The position numbers and the translations under genes were made by a program. From positions 806,001 to 870,000 of the forward strand of contig NZ_JAMBOQ010000001.1 in the NCBI RefSeq assembly GCF_023715685.1: a stretch of DNA of 64,000 nucleotides, given 5' to 3'. Shown piece by piece: positions 38,470 through 47,700 of the stretch; within the stretch, counting starts at the first letter, position 1; every line of letters begins with the position of its first letter. The notes below the pieces were generated by a model that had not been told where the DNA came from, searched no databases, and saw only the letters and a list, made by a program, of their open reading frames with translations. The stretch is from Priestia aryabhattai (GTDB lineage: Bacteria; Bacillota; Bacilli; Bacillales; Bacillaceae_H).

Positions 38470-38702
38470 CACTCTTCCTCCTGTACGGAGAATGGCTCAA
38501 GCGTTCCGTCTTCACGTAAAATAGTTTCCATTTGCTTTTCAATATGCTGAAGACGATCGTGACAGAATTTTGAAAGAGTCATTCCTTCTTGGAATTGTTG
38601 AATTGCTTCTTCTAAAGGCACGTCGCCTTCTTCTAGCTTGTTTACGATGGTTTCTAACTGTTCCATCGCCTCTTCAAACGTATACTCTTTATTTGTCGCC
38701 AT
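38469..38702 (-). CDS. xseB: Exodeoxyribonuclease VII small subunit
   Basis: 77-residue helical subunit of exonuclease VII with the typical [20 protein letters not shown] and [15 protein letters not shown]. Start ATG 3 bp after the xseA stop. It pairs with XseA and is followed directly by ispA. Confidence 0.96.
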   Translation of the reverse strand: MATNKEYTFEEAMEQLETIVNKLEEGDVPLEEAIQQFQEGMTLSKFCHDRLQHIEKQMETILREDGTLEPFSVQEEE

Positions 38703-38705
38703 TTT

Positions 38706-40049
38706 TCATCGCTCCTCTATTTTCGAAACTTCACACTGCAATTGTCCATCCGTCAAACGAACGTTTACCACATCGCCTTTGGATACTTGTTGGGTTGATT
38801 TAATTAACTCTTTTTTTTCATCGTATACTAAGCTGTAGCCTCTTTCCATTGTTTTTAATGGACTAAGCGTATGTAATTTTGACGTTGCCGTTGCAAATAA
38901 AAGCTGTTTTTGCTTTAATAGCTGCTGCATCTCTTTTGTCAGCATTTTCGTCAGCTGCTGTTGACGCTCTGCCGCTTTCGTTAACTGATGCTCGGGGTGA
39001 TTGCGCAACAAAGCGGCTGTTAGCTGCTCGTAGTTCGTCCGTTTATGCTCGATGTACCTTCTACCTTCACGATAAAAACGCTCCATCAACTGATCTAACT
39101 GCTGCTCTTTTTGCTCGACCAACTTTTGAGGATAACGAAAAGCATATGACTTCTGAGACCGTTCAAGCCTACGGCTACTAGACTGCAGCATCTCTTTCAT
39201 CGAACGAAGAAGACGGATATTTCGCTGAGTCAATCTTTCTGTAATTTCACTGATATGAGGCACAGCCAATTCCGCAGCACCCGTTGGAGTAGGGGCGCGA
39301 AGATCTGCTACAAAATCTGCAATTGTAAAATCGGTTTCATGTCCAACCGCTGAAATAACAGGAATATGAGAAGTGAAAATTGCACGAGCAACGCTTTCTT
39401 CGTTAAAAGCCCAAAGCTCTTCAATTGATCCACCACCGCGGCCAACAATTAATACGTCTGCTTCTTTACGACGGTTTGCTTCTTCAATTGCCTTGATGAT
39501 AGACGGGGCCGCATTCACTCCTTGAACAAGAGTGGGCATAACAATAATGTTCGCGTTATATCTGCGCTTTAATGTCGTAATAATATCACGTACGGCGGCT
39601 CCAGTAGGAGATGTAATAACACCTATTGTTGTTGGATACTTCGGCAGTTTTCGTTTCCTAGCAGGATCAAATAAGCCTTCTTTTTCCAGCTTTTTTTTCA
39701 GCTGTTCGTAGGCCAAGTATAAGTTTCCAACGCCGTCAGGCTGCATTTCTTTTACGTACATTTGATAATTTCCGCTCGGTTCATAAACCGAAACTTCAGC
39801 TCGAATGAGTACATTCATTCCTTCTTCAGGCTGAAAATTAAGCTGACGGTTATGCCCAGCAAACATAACGGCTGCGATACGAGCATTTTGATCTTTCAGG
39901 GTGAAATACATATGTCCTCGACTATGACGTTTAAAGTTAGAAATTTCTCCTTTAATCCATACATCTTGCATGTGAGGGTCTACATCAAACTTGCGCTTAA
40001 TGTATCGTGTAAGAGCCGTAACGGTTAGATAACGCACTTCACTCATCAT
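38706..40049 (-). CDS. xseA: Exodeoxyribonuclease VII large subunit
   Basis: Large subunit of 447 residues of the single-strand-specific exonuclease. An N-terminal OB-fold ([16 protein letters not shown], residues 5-100, with [20 protein letters not shown]) precedes the catalytic domain, with [28 protein letters not shown] and [17 protein letters not shown] at about 135-260. A long coiled coil (280-400) and a C-terminal [11 protein letters not shown] segment follow. Two ATGs in tandem follow AAAGGAGG; the second has the better spacing (start 40046). In B. subtilis folD lies between nusB and xseA, but here only 80 bp separate them. Confidence 0.96.
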   Translation of the reverse strand: MMSEVRYLTVTALTRYIKRKFDVDPHMQDVWIKGEISNFKRHSRGHMYFTLKDQNARIAAVMFAGHNRQLNFQPEEGMNVLIRAEVSVYEPSGNYQMYVKEMQPDGVGNLYLAYEQLKKKLEKEGLFDPARKRKLPKYPTTIGVITSPTGAAVRDIITTLKRRYNANIIVMPTLVQGVNAAPSIIKAIEEANRRKEADVLIVGRGGGSIEELWAFNEESVARAIFTSHIPVISAVGHETDFTIADFVADLRAPTPTGAAELAVPHISEITERLTQRNIRLLRSMKEMLQSSSRRLERSQKSYAFRYPQKLVEQKEQQLDQLMERFYREGRRYIEHKRTNYEQLTAALLRNHPEHQLTKAAERQQQLTKMLTKEMQQLLKQKQLLFATATSKLHTLSPLKTMERGYSLVYDEKKELIKSTQQVSKGDVVNVRLTDGQLQCEVSKIEER

Positions 40050-40130
40050 TTTGCCTCCTTTGCAGTCACCCTCTCCCCTTTATATAAAGGAGAGAAGCAT
40101 TTTAGTCACTTGATTTGGCAAGATGAACCT

Positions 40131-40523
40131 TTATTTAGATAAAGTTGTTAACACTTTAGACAATACGCCATTGATAAACTTACTTGATTGATCATCGCCA
40201 AACGTTTTCGCTAATTCAATCGCTTCATTTAACGTAACGCTCGTAGGAATTTCTTCTTCATACTTCATTTCATATACGGCAATACGTAGGATAACGCGGT
40301 CTACAGTAGCTACACGATCTAACGTCCATTTTTCTAAATGATTGCGTAAAAGTTCATCAATTTCTTGCTGATGTTCAACCACACCTAGCACGAGACTTTC
40401 TAAAAATTGATCAGACTTTTCATTTTGTACAACATTTCCGATTGCCTCCATTGGCTCGGTCTGCCCTAAATCATGCTGAAATAGTGCTTGTAGTGCTTTT
40501 TGGCGTGCTGTATGTCTTTTCAT
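40131..40523 (-). CDS. nusB: Transcription antitermination factor NusB
   Basis: All-helical factor of 130 residues that binds boxA RNA with NusE (S10) in rRNA antitermination complexes. [14 protein letters not shown] at the N-terminus and [24 protein letters not shown] at the C-terminus are characteristic. Start MKRHTARQ is 8 bp after AAAGGAG; ten upstream in-frame residues are unlikely to be used. Confidence 0.96.
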   Translation of the reverse strand: MKRHTARQKALQALFQHDLGQTEPMEAIGNVVQNEKSDQFLESLVLGVVEHQQEIDELLRNHLEKWTLDRVATVDRVILRIAVYEMKYEEEIPTSVTLNEAIELAKTFGDDQSSKFINGVLSKVLTTLSK

Positions 40524-40625
40524 TATTTTTGCTCCTTTATTTATCTTCTTCAACTAGTATACCTAGATAATAGCATAGTTTATGAAACGATACTTCATTG
40601 TTCTTAGACGAAGTTTGTAGAACAC

Positions 40626-40661
40626 GAAAAAGACCGTCTTTATGACGAGACAGTCTTTTTC
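40626..40661 (-). terminator. Hairpin terminator between yqhY and nusB
   Basis: 14-bp arms with one mismatch (GAAAAAGACCGTCT 40626-40639, AGACAGTCTTTTTC 40648-40661), 8-nt loop. T run lies within the stem end on the minus strand. Confidence 0.7.
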
Positions 40662-40744
40662 ACTTTACCATAGCTTGTGTCGAAAAGGAACAAGTAATCA
40701 TACGTTATTCCATTTTAGCAACAGCCGTTAGGTAAACGTTTGTT

Positions 40745-41146
40745 TTATTCAACTTCTTCAATATCAGTTTTTTGCGTATCAAACTGAATCCCTACGATAT
40801 GAATGTTTACTTCATCGAGATCAATAGCTGTCATATTTTTAAGGGCTTGACGAATGTTATCTTGTACTTGTTGCGCTACGTTTGGAATAGATACACCAAA
40901 CTTCATCATACAAAACACGTCTACTTTTATCCCGTTTTCTGTTAAGTCCACTTTTACACCTTTACCGTGGTTTTTCTTTCCTAGTTTCTCCACAACGCCA
41001 GCTGCAAAATTTCCTCTCATTGCAGAAACGCCTTCTACTTCAGAAGCAGCAATACCCGCAATGACTTCAATAACCTCAGGAGCAATTTCTACTTTGCCAA
41101 GAGAATTTGGGTGTTCTTCCATTTCTAATACATGATTTTCATTCAT
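40745..41146 (-). CDS. yqhY: Asp23/Gls24 family envelope stress protein YqhY
   Basis: Acidic 133-residue Asp23-domain protein (GKVEIAPEVIEVIAGIAASEVEGV and VKVDLTENGIKVDVFCMMKFG). In B. subtilis YqhY is linked to acetyl-CoA carboxylase control and is encoded next to accBC, as here, 30 bp downstream of accC. Start ATG is 7 bp after AGGAGGT; an upstream in-frame GTG would add three residues. Confidence 0.93.
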   Translation of the reverse strand: MNENHVLEMEEHPNSLGKVEIAPEVIEVIAGIAASEVEGVSAMRGNFAAGVVEKLGKKNHGKGVKVDLTENGIKVDVFCMMKFGVSIPNVAQQVQDNIRQALKNMTAIDLDEVNIHIVGIQFDTQKTDIEEVE

Positions 41147-41175
41147 GTACAGCACCTCCTATAGTTTATATTATA

Positions 41176-42528
41176 CTAAGAATTCATTACGTCATATAGC
41201 TCAAGAAACTTCGTGTTGAATTCACCGCCAACAAATTTTTCATGATTTAATAGTTTTTGGTGAAAAGGAATAGTGGTCGCAACGCCGTCGATAACAAATT
41301 CATCTAATGCGCGCTTCATTCGTTCAATAGCTTCCTCACGAGTTGGCGCATGAACAATCAATTTAGCCACCATTGAATCATAGTAAGGTGGGATAGCATA
41401 GCCCGGGTATGCAGCAGAGTCTACGCGCACTCCGTAACCACCTGGTGGCAAGTACATTTGAATCGTACCTGGTGATGGCATAAAGTTTTTCTCTGGGTTT
41501 TCTGCGTTGATTCGGCACTCAATTGCCCATCCGTTAAATGTCACTTCTTCTTGCGTAAACGGTAAAGTTTCACCATTTGCGACTTTGATTTGTTCTTTAA
41601 TTAAGTCAACTCCTGTCACCATCTCTGTAACAGGGTGTTCTACTTGGATACGCGTATTCATTTCCATGAAGTAAAATTTGTTTTCATGATAATCATAAAT
41701 GAATTCCACGGTTCCGGCTCCTGTATAATTAACGGCTTGAGCGGCTTTAACAGCAGCGTCACCCATTAATTCACGCGTTTTTTCGTCTAATGCTGGAGAA
41801 GGTGTTTCTTCAATTAATTTTTGAAGACGGCGTTGAATCGAGCAATCACGCTCTCCTAAATGTACAGTATTTCCATGAGAATCAGCCAATACTTGGATCT
41901 CAACGTGACGGAAATCCTCAATGAACTTTTCAATGTACACACCAGGGTTACCGAAAGCTGTGGCAGCTTCTTGCTGCGTAATTGTAATACCTTTGATAAG
42001 CTCTTGTTCGTTTTTCGCAACGCGGATTCCTTTTCCTCCGCCTCCTGCCGTTGCTTTAATAATAACAGGATAGCCAATATCATTGGCAATTGACATACCG
42101 TCTTCCACTGACTCTACAATCCCAGTTGAACCTGGAACAATTGGCACACCCGCTTCACGCATCGTTTCTCTAGCTACGTCTTTTGTTCCCATTTTGTTAA
42201 TAGCTTCAGGACTTGGTCCTACAAATGTAACATTACACTCTCTGCATAGCTCTGCAAAATCAGCGTTTTCAGCTAAAAAGCCGTATCCAGGGTGAATGGC
42301 GTCACAGCCCGTTAGCATGGCAACACTCATAATGTTTGTAAAGTTTAAATAGCTGTCTTTAGATGATGTTGGTCCAATACAATACGCTTCGTCTGCTAAT
42401 TGTACATGCAAAGAGTCGCGATCAGCTTGAGAGTGAACAGCTACTGATTCTACACCTAACTCTTTACACGCTCGAATAATTCGAACCGCAATTTCTCCTC
42501 GATTCGCAATTAATAGCTTTTTAATCAT
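41176..42528 (-). CDS. accC: Acetyl-CoA carboxylase, biotin carboxylase subunit
   Basis: 450-residue ATP-grasp enzyme that carboxylates biotin on AccB using bicarbonate. [20 protein letters not shown] at the start, ATP-binding [12 protein letters not shown] near residue 165, [16 protein letters not shown] and [14 protein letters not shown] (catalytic Glu/Arg/Asn region near 290). It forms accB-accC with 12 bp between. It could also supply biotin carboxylase activity to the carboxyltransferase near the left end, but this is inference. Confidence 0.97.
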   Translation of the reverse strand: MIKKLLIANRGEIAVRIIRACKELGVESVAVHSQADRDSLHVQLADEAYCIGPTSSKDSYLNFTNIMSVAMLTGCDAIHPGYGFLAENADFAELCRECNVTFVGPSPEAINKMGTKDVARETMREAGVPIVPGSTGIVESVEDGMSIANDIGYPVIIKATAGGGGKGIRVAKNEQELIKGITITQQEAATAFGNPGVYIEKFIEDFRHVEIQVLADSHGNTVHLGERDCSIQRRLQKLIEETPSPALDEKTRELMGDAAVKAAQAVNYTGAGTVEFIYDYHENKFYFMEMNTRIQVEHPVTEMVTGVDLIKEQIKVANGETLPFTQEEVTFNGWAIECRINAENPEKNFMPSPGTIQMYLPPGGYGVRVDSAAYPGYAIPPYYDSMVAKLIVHAPTREEAIERMKRALDEFVIDGVATTIPFHQKLLNHEKFVGGEFNTKFLELYDVMNS

Positions 42529-42540
42529 ATTTACCGCTCC

Positions 42541-43047
42541 TTATTCAGGCTTTACTAAGAAAAGAGGTTGACCGTATTCTACAAGTTGTCCATTTTCAAC
42601 TAATACGTCAACGATTTCACCTTTAACTTCTGCTTCGATTTCATTAAATAATTTCATTGCTTCTACGATACATACAACCGAATCTTTTTGTACTTTATCT
42701 CCAGGAGTTACGTATACATCTGATTCTGGTGATGATGACGAATAGAATGTTCCTACCATCGGAGATGTGATTTTATGTAAGCTTTCATCAACCGCTGGGG
42801 CCGCTTGTTCTTCTTTTGGTTGAGCAGACTGTGCTGCTGGGGCTGGCGCTGGAGCCGCTGCTGCCTGCGGTGCAGGTGCTGCCGCTTGTTCAGGAGCCGA
42901 AACGACTACTTGCTGCGCTTGTTTAGAAACAATTGCGTCTTTTTTCTTCATCTTGATTTTGGAGCCTTCGTGCTCATAGGTGAACTCCTCGATTGATGAT
43001 TGATCAACTAGTTTAATGATCTCACGGATCTCTTGAATTTTTAACAT
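42541..43047 (-). CDS. accB: Acetyl-CoA carboxylase biotin carboxyl carrier protein
   Basis: 168-residue carrier with an N-terminal helical segment ([21 protein letters not shown]), a long Ala/Pro-rich flexible linker (about residues 45-85) and a C-terminal biotinyl domain with the biotin Lys in [16 protein letters not shown] near 132. Start ATG lies 8 bp after AGGAG; an upstream GTG three codons earlier is less likely. First gene of accB-accC. Confidence 0.97.
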   Translation of the reverse strand: MLKIQEIREIIKLVDQSSIEEFTYEHEGSKIKMKKKDAIVSKQAQQVVVSAPEQAAAPAPQAAAAPAPAPAAQSAQPKEEQAAPAVDESLHKITSPMVGTFYSSSSPESDVYVTPGDKVQKDSVVCIVEAMKLFNEIEAEVKGEIVDVLVENGQLVEYGQPLFLVKPE

Positions 43048-43092
43048 ATTGAACACTCCTACCTCATGAAAATAGAATTCTCTACAATGTTA

Positions 43093-43122
43093 ATAATACG
43101 ATAGATGGCTACAGCCATTCAA
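43093..43122 (-). promoter_or_regulatory. Candidate sigma-A promoter of accB-accC
   Basis: On the minus strand TTGAAT (43117-43122), 18-bp spacer, TATTAT (43093-43098), 46 bp before the accB start. Confidence 0.5.
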
Positions 43123-43344
43123 TTCGTTTGGCAAACATTAAAAAGAAGTTCCACTTACTTTATGATAACTTTTTTAGCGTTATCGTTTTATAAATGGAAA
43201 CATAGCTTTACAGATGACAATACTTGTGAAAACACTTGTCACCTAGTACTAATATAAAATTATGAAACCTATTATAACCGAAGTGAAAAAAGAAAGCCAT
43301 GTTAAAATTTTTACCGTCTCGCTTAGATTTTAGTCATTTCATAA
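43123..43344. other. Non-coding stretch between accB and spoIIIAH
   Basis: AT-rich; I see no gene or RNA here. A repeated ACTTGTG / ACACTTGT element near 43220-43250 is the only structure noted, and its meaning is unclear. Confidence 0.3.
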
Positions 43345-43392
43345 AAAAGAAGTGTAAACAACCCAAATTTACGGCTGTTTTACACTTCTTTT
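43345..43392 (-). terminator. Terminator of the spoIIIA operon
   Basis: 14-bp arms AAAAGAAGTGTAAA (43345-43358) and its complement (43379-43392), directly past the spoIIIAH stop, with T on the minus strand. Confidence 0.85.
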
Positions 43393-43399
43393 ATTCCCT

Positions 43400-44044
43400 T
43401 TATTTAGTTGGCTGAAACTCTACTGCTACTTCTTTTGGACCCATTTCTTTTTTGACTAGCTGAATAATTTGGTTTGCTTTTGTTTTTGAGTGTTTTTCTG
43501 TCTTAACGGTAATTTGTACTTGCTTTCCATCTGCTCTTACTAGCGCGTCACTGTATCCTTTTGCTTTAATTAATGTTTCCAGCGTTGCTTCTTTTTCCCC
43601 TAGCTTTGATAATTCATCAATTTTATCCATCGCCTTGCTTACTTCTGCAGGCGTCACGTTTTTTGATGCCGCTACTTCTTGATACTCTTCTTTTAATTGA
43701 CTTCTTTCATCATTTAATTCCAAGCGAAGCGCCGTAAATAGCTCGTCGCTATCTGTGCTTGATACAACAGCTGATTCTTTTGCATTTTTAGCCGTTTCTT
43801 TCTTTACGCCTTCTGCTGAACCTTCAGTTTTTGAATCTTCTTTTGTTCCTGACTTCTCATCTGCCTGTTGTTTTGTATCTTCTGCAGGGGCCTTGTCATC
43901 AGCCTGCTTTTCGTTTTGTTTTTCATTGTCTACTAGCGCAACATTACTCTGAGGATTTTCTGGCGTTGTCATATAGTACACCGATAACACAACAACTAAA
44001 CTTAACATTGTTAATAACCAAACTGTTTGCTTTTTTAATAACAT
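43400..44044 (-). CDS. spoIIIAH: Stage III sporulation protein AH
   Basis: Mother-cell side component of the SpoIIIA-SpoIIQ channel that joins mother cell and forespore, 214 residues. A single N-terminal membrane segment (VWLLTMLSLVVVLSVYYM) is followed by a Lys/Glu/Asp-rich linker (about 30-90) and the C-terminal YscJ/FliF-like ring-building domain that binds SpoIIQ (about 95-214). Start is the second ATG (MLLKKQTVW), 9 bp after GAGGGG; the first ATG is too close. Confidence 0.94.
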   Translation of the reverse strand: MLLKKQTVWLLTMLSLVVVLSVYYMTTPENPQSNVALVDNEKQNEKQADDKAPAEDTKQQADEKSGTKEDSKTEGSAEGVKKETAKNAKESAVVSSTDSDELFTALRLELNDERSQLKEEYQEVAASKNVTPAEVSKAMDKIDELSKLGEKEATLETLIKAKGYSDALVRADGKQVQITVKTEKHSKTKANQIIQLVKKEMGPKEVAVEFQPTK

Positions 44045-44057
44045 ATTCATTTCCCCC

Positions 44058-44720
44058 TCATCCTTTTTTCGCTAATACTGCTACTCTATGACTTGGTATA
44101 TCGAGCGCTCTTGTCACAGCTTCAATGATAGATTTTTTTACCTCGATATTATCAGCTCCTTTAGCGACAACTAACACACCTCTTACTTTTGGCTTTTCGG
44201 TTTTGACTACGACAGGCTTTTCTTGTTCTCCACTTCTTACAATGACCAGCTGTTCATCTGTTGAGGAATCTTCAACTTTACGAGTCCCTCCTTCACGATC
44301 CGTTTCATTGGTCGTTTGCGATTTCGTTACGCTATTTTTTTCATATATTTTGGATTCTGTTGCATCTAGATTCACAATTACTTTTACCTTACTTACGCCT
44401 CTAACTTGGTCTAAAATATCTTTCAATTCTTCCTCATACCGCTCTTCATAGCCTGTCATCGTTGTTGTCTTTTTGGAACTAAAAGCCGGAACATCCTGTG
44501 ATACCGGCGGTGCGCTGGTTTCTTTGCTTGCACTCTTTAATAATCCGCCTGAATTCATAGATGTTGTGAGTGAGTTGCTAAACACCATAAAGATAACGCC
44601 TGCAGCTAGTAAAATACCTATATACATTAACTTTGAAGGTTTCTTCGTAGTTGATGACTGTTTAAGTGAAAAGAACCGCTGAAAAAATGATGGGTCACCT
44701 TTTTCTGGCTTTTGACTCAT
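44058..44720 (-). CDS. spoIIIAG: Stage III sporulation protein AG
   Basis: Ring-forming channel protein of 220 residues with one membrane segment near residue 30-50 (LMYIGILLAAGVIFMVFS) and a secreted domain related to EscJ/PrgK secretion rings (VKVIVNLDATESKIYEKN and PKVRGVLVVAKGADNIEVK). Start MSQKPEKGDP follows GGAGGGAG; 18 in-frame residues upstream overlap spoIIIAF and are not expected to be translated. ATG overlaps the spoIIIAF stop by 4 nt. Confidence 0.93.
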   Translation of the reverse strand: MSQKPEKGDPSFFQRFFSLKQSSTTKKPSKLMYIGILLAAGVIFMVFSNSLTTSMNSGGLLKSASKETSAPPVSQDVPAFSSKKTTTMTGYEERYEEELKDILDQVRGVSKVKVIVNLDATESKIYEKNSVTKSQTTNETDREGGTRKVEDSSTDEQLVIVRSGEQEKPVVVKTEKPKVRGVLVVAKGADNIEVKKSIIEAVTRALDIPSHRVAVLAKKG

Positions 44721-45337
44721 TTCGTGTCTCCCTCCTCCATATTCACAACAACTTGGCCTTGTTTTACGTCCCATTTTGCTGCTAAATAGTTGGATACTTT
44801 CTTGGATTCTGTTGGTTTGTTTGTTTCGATCGGTGTGGAGGTATCAATAGAAATAACTTTCACAGCTGAAACAACCTCGGAATCATTCGATGCTTTTTCA
44901 CTTACGGCAACTGAAATGGATTTAATATTATCAGCGGTAGGTTCGTCGTTCGGCTTTTTTGTCTCAATGTGAATTCGATCAATTGCTACACCATACTGAT
45001 CCATCAACTCCTCTTTTACATCTGCCTCCATTTGGACAGCCATTTGTTCTAAAATATATGCACGTTGTGAAGCTTGTATTTCTTTTTTCTGATTTTCTAT
45101 TGAATTTTCTACCTGCTGATCAGATCGAATAGATGACAAACTAAGTGATTTCAGCATTTGATTAACATCCACTTTAAAAATTTGAAAAACGGGTGTAATA
45201 ATAATCAGCATTAAGAGGAGTCCAACCACCAGCTTCGTATACTTTTGAAAGCTAGAATTGGGCAACAGTAAATTAATAATGGTAGCTAATAAGATAAAAA
45301 GAACAATATTGGTAATCCACGTTGTTAAGGCCTGCAA
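44717..45337 (-). CDS. spoIIIAF: Stage III sporulation protein AF
   Basis: 206-residue membrane protein with two N-terminal hydrophobic segments (TTWITNIVLFILLATIINLLLP and LVVGLLLMLIIITPVF) and a C-terminal soluble domain with the ring-building fold. The start is a TTG, since AGGTGA lies about 5 bp upstream and the resulting length equals that of the B. subtilis protein as I recall it. In-frame sequence before it overlaps spoIIIAE. Confidence 0.9.
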   Translation of the reverse strand: MQALTTWITNIVLFILLATIINLLLPNSSFQKYTKLVVGLLLMLIIITPVFQIFKVDVNQMLKSLSLSSIRSDQQVENSIENQKKEIQASQRAYILEQMAVQMEADVKEELMDQYGVAIDRIHIETKKPNDEPTADNIKSISVAVSEKASNDSEVVSAVKVISIDTSTPIETNKPTESKKVSNYLAAKWDVKQGQVVVNMEEGDTK

Positions 45338-45342
45338 TTTCT

Positions 45343-46527
45343 TCACCTCACCATCATTGTGACGTTGCTCGCTGTAATGATGACCGTTAAGCATAAGAAA
45401 AACATAAGCGAGACAACCGCAAGCGCCGCAAAAATATAGATGACGCTTTTGCTGATAATGCTCAAGCAGGAAATAACCGGTCCTCCTCCAATGGGTTGAA
45501 GAAGAGCTGCTGCTAGCTTATAGATAAAAGCTAACGTTAACACTTTAATGGCCGGAAACGCGACGATTAACAGTAAGACTGCTACTCCGGCAATACCTAC
45601 TGAATTCTTTAATAGAAGCGAGGCACTGATGACTGTATCCGCCGCATCCGTGAACACACGCCCTACAACAGGTATAAAGTTCCCTGTGACAAATTTTGCT
45701 GTTCGAATCGTAATACCGTCGGCAACAGCCGACGTGGCTCCTTGAACGGATAGTACACCTAAAAAGACGGTTAAGAATATCCCAAGCACGCCAATGCTTA
45801 TATTTCTCAACAGCTGAGCAAGCTGTGTAACCTTATGCTCATCTGAAATCGTACTCACAATGCTAAGCAGTGCTGAAAGAAAAAGTAACGGCATCACTAC
45901 GTATTGAATAAGCAAACCGCTTGTGTTCATTAGAAACAAAATCATCGGATGAAAAAAGGCTGCCGATACAACTCCTCCTGATGATGCCATTAAGGCAAGC
46001 AGTAAAGGCACCAGCGCTAAAATGAATTTGGTCATGGTCTCAATCGCTCCCGTTGCATAAGAGATGGCGATTTGAAAGCTATTAAGAGCAATGATGATCA
46101 AAACCATATATACAAGCGCATACGCTACTTTACTTACGGTTTGCTGATTAAACGCACTTTGGAGCGTTTGCAAAAATACGCTAAAAACCGTTAGCATAAT
46201 GAGCGTACCGAGGAGCTTTCCATTCGCTAACACTTCATGAAATAAAAACTTCACAAGACCTCCTAGCCATTCTTTAAGAGAGAACTCTTTTTCTCCTTTT
46301 AAAAAATCGACTAAACTTCCCTTCTGACTCTCGGGTAAAAAGCCGCCGTATTGGGTAATAATATCGTCCCAAAACTGTTTGACTTCATCGATACCGAGCT
46401 TATCAATTTGTTCATTGACAAGTTCTTGCTGCTTCGGGGGTTCGGAAGCTTGTACATTTTCTGGAAAGAAAAAAAAGAGGAACAAAAGAAGAGCGAGTAT
46501 ATTCACTTTAAACGTCCACCGCTTCAT
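45343..46527 (-). CDS. spoIIIAE: Stage III sporulation protein AE
   Basis: 394-residue polytopic membrane protein of the SpoIIIA complex. It has an N-terminal signal-like segment (VNILALLLFLFFFFPENVQA) and about seven further hydrophobic segments, for example LGTLIMLTVFSVFLQTL, LALVPLLLALMASSGGV and AALLQPIGGGPVISCLS. ATG start after GAGGTGA. Lies between AD and AF. Confidence 0.94.
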   Translation of the reverse strand: MKRWTFKVNILALLLFLFFFFPENVQASEPPKQQELVNEQIDKLGIDEVKQFWDDIITQYGGFLPESQKGSLVDFLKGEKEFSLKEWLGGLVKFLFHEVLANGKLLGTLIMLTVFSVFLQTLQSAFNQQTVSKVAYALVYMVLIIIALNSFQIAISYATGAIETMTKFILALVPLLLALMASSGGVVSAAFFHPMILFLMNTSGLLIQYVVMPLLFLSALLSIVSTISDEHKVTQLAQLLRNISIGVLGIFLTVFLGVLSVQGATSAVADGITIRTAKFVTGNFIPVVGRVFTDAADTVISASLLLKNSVGIAGVAVLLLIVAFPAIKVLTLAFIYKLAAALLQPIGGGPVISCLSIISKSVIYIFAALAVVSLMFFLCLTVIITASNVTMMVR

Positions 46528-46551
46528 TTCGTCACCTCATATTAAGTAAAA

Positions 46552-46935
46552 TTAATTGGGCAGCATTGAAATAATCGTTTCAATAATGACCGTTAAAATA
46601 GGAATTGCCATGGAGAGAATCAGCACTTTTCCACCTAATTCAATTTTAGAAGCAATGGCACCTTGCCCTGCATCTTTCGTAATTTGAGCACCAAATTCGG
46701 CGATATAGGCAATACCAATAATTTTCAAAATGGTTTCCACATAAATCATGTTAACGTGGGCATTAATCGACAGCCGCTCGACCATCTTAATAATCTCGTA
46801 GATTTGATTAATTAAAAAAAGAAAGATCACGGATCCCACGAATACGACAAGTAAAAAAGCAATAGGTGATTTATGTTCTTTTAAAATAAGAGCCAAAAAT
46901 GTAGCTACTAATCCTAAGCCCACAATTTGAAGCAT
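46552..46935 (-). CDS. spoIIIAD: Stage III sporulation protein AD
   Basis: 127-residue membrane protein with four hydrophobic segments and the conserved VETILKIIGIAYIAEFGAQI and TKDAGQGAIASKIELGGK. The ATG used here is 13 bp from the AGGGGTG site. An in-frame ATT two codons upstream would have ideal spacing and a length nearer the family norm, so the true start may be the ATT (46941). No other start codon is available in frame before a TGA. Confidence 0.92.
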   Translation of the reverse strand: MLQIVGLGLVATFLALILKEHKSPIAFLLVVFVGSVIFLFLINQIYEIIKMVERLSINAHVNMIYVETILKIIGIAYIAEFGAQITKDAGQGAIASKIELGGKVLILSMAIPILTVIIETIISMLPN

Positions 46936-46955
46936 TTCAATGGCAAATCACCCCT

Positions 46956-47168
46956 CTACCCTTGAAATAAAAAAACCGATTTGATTTTTTGAAATAAGTC
47001 CTCTACAATCGAAGCAACCATAAATAAAATATAAATAAAGCCGATGAGGGTAACCCAATTCGCGTAATCTTTTTTTCCCATCTGTTCGAGTACGGTGACT
47101 AAAAAAGCTACGACGATACCAATCCCAGCAATCTGAAAAATGGTGTTCATATCAATTCCCACATTCAA
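46956..47168 (-). CDS. spoIIIAC: Stage III sporulation protein AC
   Basis: 70-residue protein with two membrane segments (IFQIAGIGIVVAFLVTVLEQ and WVTLIGFIYILFMVASIVE) and the GKKDYANW loop, typical of SpoIIIAC. RBS GGAGGA precedes the ATG. Shares its fold with SpoIIIAD. Confidence 0.95.
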   Translation of the reverse strand: MNVGIDMNTIFQIAGIGIVVAFLVTVLEQMGKKDYANWVTLIGFIYILFMVASIVEDLFQKIKSVFLFQG

Positions 47169-47181
47169 TCCTCCTCCATCG

Positions 47182-47694
47182 CTACATCAATAGGATGACC
47201 AGTAGCAACCCAGATAGAAAGCCTAAACTTTTAACCATTTTTTCATAGCGATTCTGCTTATCAACTGCATCTTGTTCTTCGCGTTCGAGATGGTTCAGCG
47301 TCAGTAAGATGTGCTTTTGCTGCGAATAACGATCATGCTGGCCAAGCGTTTCACCAAATTGTTTTAAGATTTCTAGTTCTCCTGTTTTAAGTGCGGTTTG
47401 TTTCCAAAATTGGTCCAACGTCTTTTCCCAAGCTTCCTTGACACTTTCAGTACCTTCTTTTAATTTCATTGAAAACTCATTAAATAAAGAAGCCAAAGGA
47501 TTAGGAAGCTGTAGAGATAACAAATGAGCAACTTCTTGAAGAGGACGATTGCTGTACATAATTTCCGCTTCTAACGACCGAAGAGCCGTTTTTAATTGCC
47601 TGAGCTGCCTAGGTCTTGCACTAAGCTGCTTTGCAAACTCAAATCCTGTGTAAGTGGAAGCAAATAAGATAAAGATGGCACCAAACAGTTTCAT
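47182..47694 (-). CDS. spoIIIAB: Stage III sporulation protein AB
   Basis: 170-residue protein with an N-terminal and a C-terminal hydrophobic segment (LFGAIFILFASTYTGFEFA and FLSGLLLVILLM) and a helical middle resembling type II secretion GspF-like proteins (RQLRQLKTALRSLEAEIMY). Begins 6 bp after spoIIIAA. Confidence 0.94.
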   Translation of the reverse strand: MKLFGAIFILFASTYTGFEFAKQLSARPRQLRQLKTALRSLEAEIMYSNRPLQEVAHLLSLQLPNPLASLFNEFSMKLKEGTESVKEAWEKTLDQFWKQTALKTGELEILKQFGETLGQHDRYSQQKHILLTLNHLEREEQDAVDKQNRYEKMVKSLGFLSGLLLVILLM

Positions 47695-47700
47695 ACACCA

